NCBI GenBank assembly: GCA_002474415.1
Contig: DLQV01000147.1
Coordinates: 1 to 9,681 of the forward strand
Reading direction: 5' to 3'
Source of the DNA: Lachnospiraceae bacterium UBA7598
GTDB lineage: Bacteria; Bacillota; Clostridia; Lachnospirales; Lachnospiraceae
Length of the DNA: 9,681 nt
In this document: positions 6,576 through 9,681 of the stretch, in pieces
Layout: every line of letters starts with the position of its first letter
Position numbering within the stretch: the first letter of the stretch is position 1
Position numbers and translations under genes: made by a program
The notes under the pieces: generated by a model
Database searches by the model: none
What the model saw: the letters and a program-made list of their open reading frames with translations, nothing else
Told to the model about the DNA's origin: nothing

Positions 6576-6972
6576 TCCGGTACTCATAAAACACGGTGAT
6601 CACAAGGATTGCGGCAATCACGAGCAGACTGTACGCATCCTTGAGTTCGATCCCGATTACATCTCCCACACACGGAACCATCAGGCCGATGATAAACACC
6701 AGTTTTACCAGCCGGATCATCCGGATGGAATATTTACGCACCTTTCCCACACACACTTCTTTCGGAAGCCGGTTGATTTTTTCCGGCTGGCAGCTTACCA
6801 GACTGAGTCCCACATAAATCAGAACGACTCCTGCAATATTACAGATAAATTTATATGGCGCAACTTTATAGGCAATCCCATAATAGATCTGCAGTCCGAT
6901 ATAGACAATTCCAAGGATCATTCCGATTGCCTCCGCAAAAATTGCCGGAACGGTTAAATCTTCTCTTTTCAT
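6529..6972 (-). CDS. Four-helix integral membrane protein, function unknown
   Basis: 147 residues with four likely membrane helices at about 11-33, 41-60, 84-107 and 113-130. A short basic loop lies between helices 2 and 3 (RLPKEVCVGKVRKYSIRMIR), and the hydrophilic C-terminus ends NDHHDQRQP. The basic middle loop and short ends suggest an N-in, C-in topology by the positive-inside rule. I do not recognise a family or catalytic motif; a few cysteines (C44, C61, C74, C101) are scattered. The start is ATG 6972 with GGAG 8 bases upstream; the in-frame ATG at 7005 lacks a good site. The last 15 codons plus stop are antisense to the end of the protease gene. The competing plus-strand reading frame here (6466-6957) has no ribosome binding site and reads as a His/Asp/Asn-rich shadow without known motifs. 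The hydrophobic periodicity supports the minus-strand gene. Confidence 0.8.
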   Translation of the reverse strand: MKREDLTVPAIFAEAIGMILGIVYIGLQIYYGIAYKVAPYKFICNIAGVVLIYVGLSLVSCQPEKINRLPKEVCVGKVRKYSIRMIRLVKLVFIIGLMVPCVGDVIGIELKDAYSLLVIAAILVITVFYEYRIIQLLRNDHHDQRQP

Positions 6973-7011
6973 CTGCTTTTCTCCATTTCTTTTTTGTAAA
7001 ATCATATCCTA

Positions 7012-7020
7012 ATTCTAACA
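7012..7020 (-). promoter_or_regulatory. Possible extended -10 promoter for the four-helix membrane protein gene
   Basis: The minus strand reads TGT-TAGAAT (TAGAAT at 7017-7012), five of six matches plus the TGn extension, with no good -35. The leader to the ATG at 6972 would be about 33 bases. A second candidate -10, TATGAT at 7006-7001, is slightly downstream. Confidence 0.4.
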
Positions 7021-7030
7021 CCTTTTTGAC

Positions 7031-7058
7031 TTGAATTCCATAGTTCATGTGCTATAAT
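7031..7058 (+). promoter_or_regulatory. Promoter for asnA
   Basis: TTGAAT (7031-7036), a 16-base spacer and TGC-TATAAT (TATAAT 7053-7058, extended -10). Transcription would start near 7065, leaving a leader of about 30 bases. That is too short for a T-box or riboswitch upstream of asnA. Confidence 0.75.
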
Positions 7059-7093
7059 GAAACACAGAGTAACAATATGACAAAGGAGATCTC

Positions 7094-8104
7094 ATGGAAA
7101 ATCTTATTTTACCAAAACAATACAAATCAGAACTGAATCTTCATGACACACAGCTTGCCATCAAGACAGTCAAAGATTTCTTTCAGGCACTGTTAGCGCA
7201 GAGACTGAATCTGACACGTGTTTCTGCTCCTCTTTTTGTAGATCCGGCGACCGGTCTTAATGATAACTTAAACGGTTATGAGCGTCCGGTTACATTCGGC
7301 ATCAAAGAGCAGGACGATAAAAATGCGGAAGTTGTCCATTCTCTCGCGAAATGGAAACGATATGCACTGAAAAAATACGGATTTCAGGTTGGAGAAGGCA
7401 TTTACACCGATATGAATGCCATCCGCCGCGATGAAAGCACTGACAATATTCATTCCATTTTTGTAGACCAGTGGGATTGGGAGAAAATCATCCACAAAGA
7501 GGATCGTAATCTGGACTATTTAAAAGAGACCGTTCGTACCGTATATAAGTGTCTTCGCAAAACAGAACAGTATATGGCCATCCAGTATGATTACATAGAT
7601 CTGATCCTTCCAAAGGAAATTTTCTTTATCACCTCCCAGGAACTTGAAGACCTGTTCCCGGACAACACACCAAAGGAGCGTGAGTATTATATCACCAAGG
7701 CAAAAGGTGCTGTATGCATTATGCAGATCGGTGATACCTTAGAGTCCGGTGAGCCACACGACGGACGTGCTCCGGACTATGATGACTGGTCTTTAAATGC
7801 AGATATTCTTGTATATTATCCGGTGCTTGACATTTCTCTGGAGTTATCTTCGATGGGTATCCGCGTTGATAAGACGGCTCTGATTTCCCAGCTTGACAAA
7901 GCCGGCTGTCCGGAGCGCAAGGATCTGCCATTCCAGAAGTCCATCATCGACGGAACTCTTCCATATACGATCGGTGGAGGAATCGGTCAGTCCCGTATCT
8001 GTATGTTCTTCCTTCGCAAAGCCCATATCGGCGAGGTTCAGAGTTCTCTCTGGCCGGAAGAGACAATTGCAGCCTGCGAGAAACATGGTATTCAGCTTTT
8101 GTAA
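7094..8104 (+). CDS. asnA: Aspartate-ammonia ligase AsnA (ammonia-dependent asparagine synthetase)
   Basis: Makes asparagine from aspartate, ammonia and ATP (to AMP and pyrophosphate) in the cytoplasm, through a beta-aspartyl-AMP intermediate. It is a homodimer related to the catalytic core of class II aspartyl-tRNA synthetase. 336 residues, matching the family (about 330). Visible family blocks are RVSAPLFVD (42-50), NGYERPVTFGI (60-70), AKWKRYALKKY (85-95), EGIYTDMNAIRRDE (101-114), VDQWDWE (124-130) and, near the end, the class II motif 3-like GGGIGQSR (294-301) with its ATP-binding arginine. Nothing is missing. The ATG at 7094 follows AAAGGAG with a 5-base gap, the strongest ribosome binding site in the window. 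It is a single-gene unit with its own promoter and terminator. No glutamine-dependent asnB or asparaginyl-tRNA gene is nearby. Confidence 0.98.
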   Translation: MENLILPKQYKSELNLHDTQLAIKTVKDFFQALLAQRLNLTRVSAPLFVDPATGLNDNLNGYERPVTFGIKEQDDKNAEVVHSLAKWKRYALKKYGFQVGEGIYTDMNAIRRDESTDNIHSIFVDQWDWEKIIHKEDRNLDYLKETVRTVYKCLRKTEQYMAIQYDYIDLILPKEIFFITSQELEDLFPDNTPKEREYYITKAKGAVCIMQIGDTLESGEPHDGRAPDYDDWSLNADILVYYPVLDISLELSSMGIRVDKTALISQLDKAGCPERKDLPFQKSIIDGTLPYTIGGGIGQSRICMFFLRKAHIGEVQSSLWPEETIAACEKHGIQLL

Positions 8105-8117
8105 TACATAATAAACA

Positions 8118-8159
8118 AAAAAAGAGGAAAAACGCAAAGAAACGTTTTTCCTCTTTTTT
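8118..8159. terminator. Bidirectional rho-independent terminator between asnA and the response regulator gene
   Basis: AAAAAAGAGGAAAAACG pairs perfectly over 17 bp with CGTTTTTCCTCTTTTTT around the loop CAAAGAAA. The A and T runs at the stem base give a T-tract on both strands. It lies 14 bases after the asnA stop and about 20 bases beyond the stop of the converging minus-strand gene, so it serves both. Confidence 0.92.
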
Positions 8160-8180
8160 ATATTATCCTCTAACCTGCAA

Positions 8181-8900
8181 CTATAAGGTTTCTTCATCCG
8201 CCTCACACATACGATAACCTACGCCCAGTTCATTTACAATATAATTTTTTTCTCCTGGTCTGGCTCCCAGCTTCTTGCGTATATTTACCATATTGACCTG
8301 CAGTTTTTTGATGCTTCCCTCATCGTTATATCCCCAGATTTCCTTGATGATGGCAGAATATGTCATAACCTTTCCCGCATGCTCCGACAACGCTGCAATA
8401 ATGTTGTACTCAGTCTGTGTCAATTTTACCTCTTTTTTATGTAAAAATACTCTTCTTGCATCGTAATCGATCACCAGTCCGGATGCCTCAAACTTTCCCC
8501 CCGGAAACATTCCATTCTGCATACGGTGTGTTGTCATGCGAAGTGTCGAACGGATCCGCGCAAGAAATTCATTGGAGCCAAATGGTTTTGTAATATAATC
8601 ATTGGCTCCCATATCCAAAGCTTCCACTTTATCCTTTTCATCTGACCGGGCGGAAAGCACAATCACAGGTGTCAGGGAATCTTTTCGGATTTTCTTTAAG
8701 AAAGCCATCCCATCCAGATCCGGAAGTCCCAGATCCAGGACAACCAGATCCGGTCTGTGTGACGCATACATCATCATTCCCTCTTCGCAGGAATATGCAG
8801 ACAACGCCTGATATCCGTTTGCCTCAAGAAGCGTGGAAACCAGACTGTTAATATGTTCATCGTCCTCAATTGTCAGTATTTTGTATTTGTTTCCATTCAT
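8181..8900 (-). CDS. OmpR/PhoB-family response regulator, KdpE-like
   Basis: 239 residues. The receiver domain (about 6-120) has the acidic pocket D13/D14, phosphoacceptor D56 in VVLDLGLPDLDG, S83 in VLSARS and K105 in ITKPF. A winged-helix DNA-binding domain follows (about 133-232), with KLTQTEYNIIAAL, the recognition region IKKLQVNMVNIRKKLG and the closing hairpin YIVNELGVGYRM. The pattern is closest to KdpE, the regulator that in known species activates potassium uptake genes when phosphorylated by KdpD. The ATG at 8900 overlaps the stop codon of the kinase gene (ATGA), so translation is probably coupled and the kinase gene comes first in the operon. It ends at a bidirectional terminator. 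No kdpFABC or trk gene is in the window, so the KdpE role is inferred from similarity and the partner; control of some other response is possible. Confidence 0.9.
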   Translation of the reverse strand: MNGNKYKILTIEDDEHINSLVSTLLEANGYQALSAYSCEEGMMMYASHRPDLVVLDLGLPDLDGMAFLKKIRKDSLTPVIVLSARSDEKDKVEALDMGANDYITKPFGSNEFLARIRSTLRMTTHRMQNGMFPGGKFEASGLVIDYDARRVFLHKKEVKLTQTEYNIIAALSEHAGKVMTYSAIIKEIWGYNDEGSIKKLQVNMVNIRKKLGARPGEKNYIVNELGVGYRMCEADEETL

Positions 8901-9681
8901 GATTGTTCTTCCCCCTCCATATCCAGATAAAACCGGAAAAGCGCACCTCCATTTTTCTTATTTTCTGCCTTGATCGTTCCTCCGTGCGCTTTGATAATTG
9001 TCGCGCAGACAGCCAGCCCAATCCCTGCATTGCTTCGTTTACAATCAGAAGATGCTTCATATGGCTCATGGCTTCCGTAAAAAACAGATTTTAATTTTTC
9101 CTCCGGAATTCCACATCCATCGTCCTGCACTTCAAACACTGCTTTGTCTGCCACAAGAAATACTTTCAGTCCAAGATGCACCATCCCTTCTGCATGCTGC
9201 ACCGCGTTTTCTAAAATATTGATCAACACCTGCTGGATCAGGATTGCATCCATGGGAATTACCACGAATTCATCCGGAATATCAATTTCAACCTCCTGAT
9301 CGGGATATCTTTTATGAAATTTTAAAATCACCGAATCAATCAGCTCATCCAAGACCGTAGGTGTTTTAATAATTTTTACTTTTCCGCTGTCAAGCTTTGT
9401 GATGGAAAGTAGATTCTCAACCATCCGAAAAAGCCACTGTGCGTCCTGTTGGATATCCTGCAACATCTTTGTACGCTGTTCTTTCTTAAAATCATTATCC
9501 GGATCAAGCAATGCCGAGCTAGAGCCATAGATCGTCGTAAGCGGTGTCCGCAGATCATGAGAAACCGCACGAAATATATCTGCACGGATCTTCTCCTTTT
9601 CTCTTTCCGCTTCGAGAATTTTATTATATTTTATTTTCGTGGTAAACCCGCAGGTGATCAAAGCCATCAGTATGATAATCC
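8897..9681 (-). CDS. KdpD-like sensor histidine kinase, N-terminal part off the window edge
   Basis: The visible 260 C-terminal residues begin in the end of a membrane helix (IIILMALITCGF, 9679-9644) and continue through a linker to HisKA with FRAVSHDLRTPL. The phosphoacceptor histidine codon is at 9557-9559. The ATPase domain follows with N-box NILENAVQHAEG, G1 box DDGCGIP and G2 box NAGIGLAVCATIIKAHGG. The stretch PMDAILIQQVLINILENAV is typical of KdpD kinases. It should autophosphorylate and pass phosphate to the regulator encoded just downstream, overlapping by 4 bases. The ATG at 9667 is internal, as the frame stays open to the edge. KdpD proteins have four transmembrane helices before this region, and often Usp-like or KdpD N-terminal domains; these lie outside, so I cannot say whether it is a full KdpD or a short version. 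Confidence 0.92.
   Translation of the reverse strand, partial: IIILMALITCGFTTKIKYNKILEAEREKEKIRADIFRAVSHDLRTPLTTIYGSSSALLDPDNDFKKEQRTKMLQDIQQDAQWLFRMVENLLSITKLDSGKVKIIKTPTVLDELIDSVILKFHKRYPDQEVEIDIPDEFVVIPMDAILIQQVLINILENAVQHAEGMVHLGLKVFLVADKAVFEVQDDGCGIPEEKLKSVFYGSHEPYEASSDCKRSNAGIGLAVCATIIKAHGGTIKAENKKNGGALFRFYLDMEGEEQS

Noticed and set aside
6466..6957. Plus-strand 163-residue open frame at the end of the protease gene
   Set aside because: It has no ribosome binding site and its product is rich in His, Asp and Asn with no domain. The opposite strand encodes a plausible four-helix membrane protein with GGAG before its ATG.
7057..7080. Tiny upstream reading frame before asnA (MKHRVTI)
   Set aside because: Its ATG lies within the -10 box, ahead of the predicted transcription start, so it would not be in the message.
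7059..7093. T-box or other riboswitch before asnA
   Set aside because: The predicted leader is only about 30 bases and contains no conserved T-box sequence or terminator hairpin.

Overview
This window looks like an ordinary chromosomal segment of a low-to-moderate-GC Firmicute, most likely a gut Clostridia/Lachnospiraceae member. The basis is the protein families and their sequence flavour, GGAG/GAGG ribosome binding sites before nearly every gene, and sigma-A promoters that often carry an extended -10 (TGnTATAAT). I see no rRNA, tRNA, CRISPR array, insertion sequence, integrase or phage gene, and no change in base composition that would suggest recent transfer.

Layout. Positions 1-4364 carry a minus-strand run of three genes: pcrA (UvrD-family helicase), a small acidic-tailed membrane protein with its own promoter and a strong terminator, and a 23S rRNA uracil-5-methyltransferase (RlmD/RlmCD type) that runs off the left edge. 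Divergent from pcrA is a 216-residue DUF1836 protein with a MerR-like DNA-binding region. It ends at a terminator whose T-tract touches the stop codon of a convergent yerC-like (TrpR-fold) regulator gene. That regulator is divergent from, and shares a short promoter region with, a CPBP-family (CAAX-protease-like) membrane peptidase. The peptidase gene converges on, and overlaps by 47 bp, a gene for a four-helix membrane protein that I do not recognise. Next come asnA (ammonia-dependent asparagine synthetase), a perfect-stem bidirectional terminator, and a converging minus-strand KdpE/KdpD-like two-component pair joined by a 4-base ATGA overlap. The sensor kinase runs off the right edge.

How the genes work together. 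Most are single-gene transcription units for housekeeping: DNA repair and replication (PcrA), rRNA modification (RlmD) and asparagine supply (AsnA). The exceptions are the kinase/regulator pair and possibly pcrA plus the small membrane protein. The regulatory parts are the YerC-like and DUF1836 proteins, whose targets are not shown by the sequence, and the Kdp-like pair, which in known relatives responds to potassium or turgor. No potassium transporter is visible here.

I did not find a convincing new biological system. The points worth a second look are modest: the acidic-tailed small membrane protein, the compact YerC/protease divergent promoter with a direct repeat, and the overlapping convergent membrane-protein genes.
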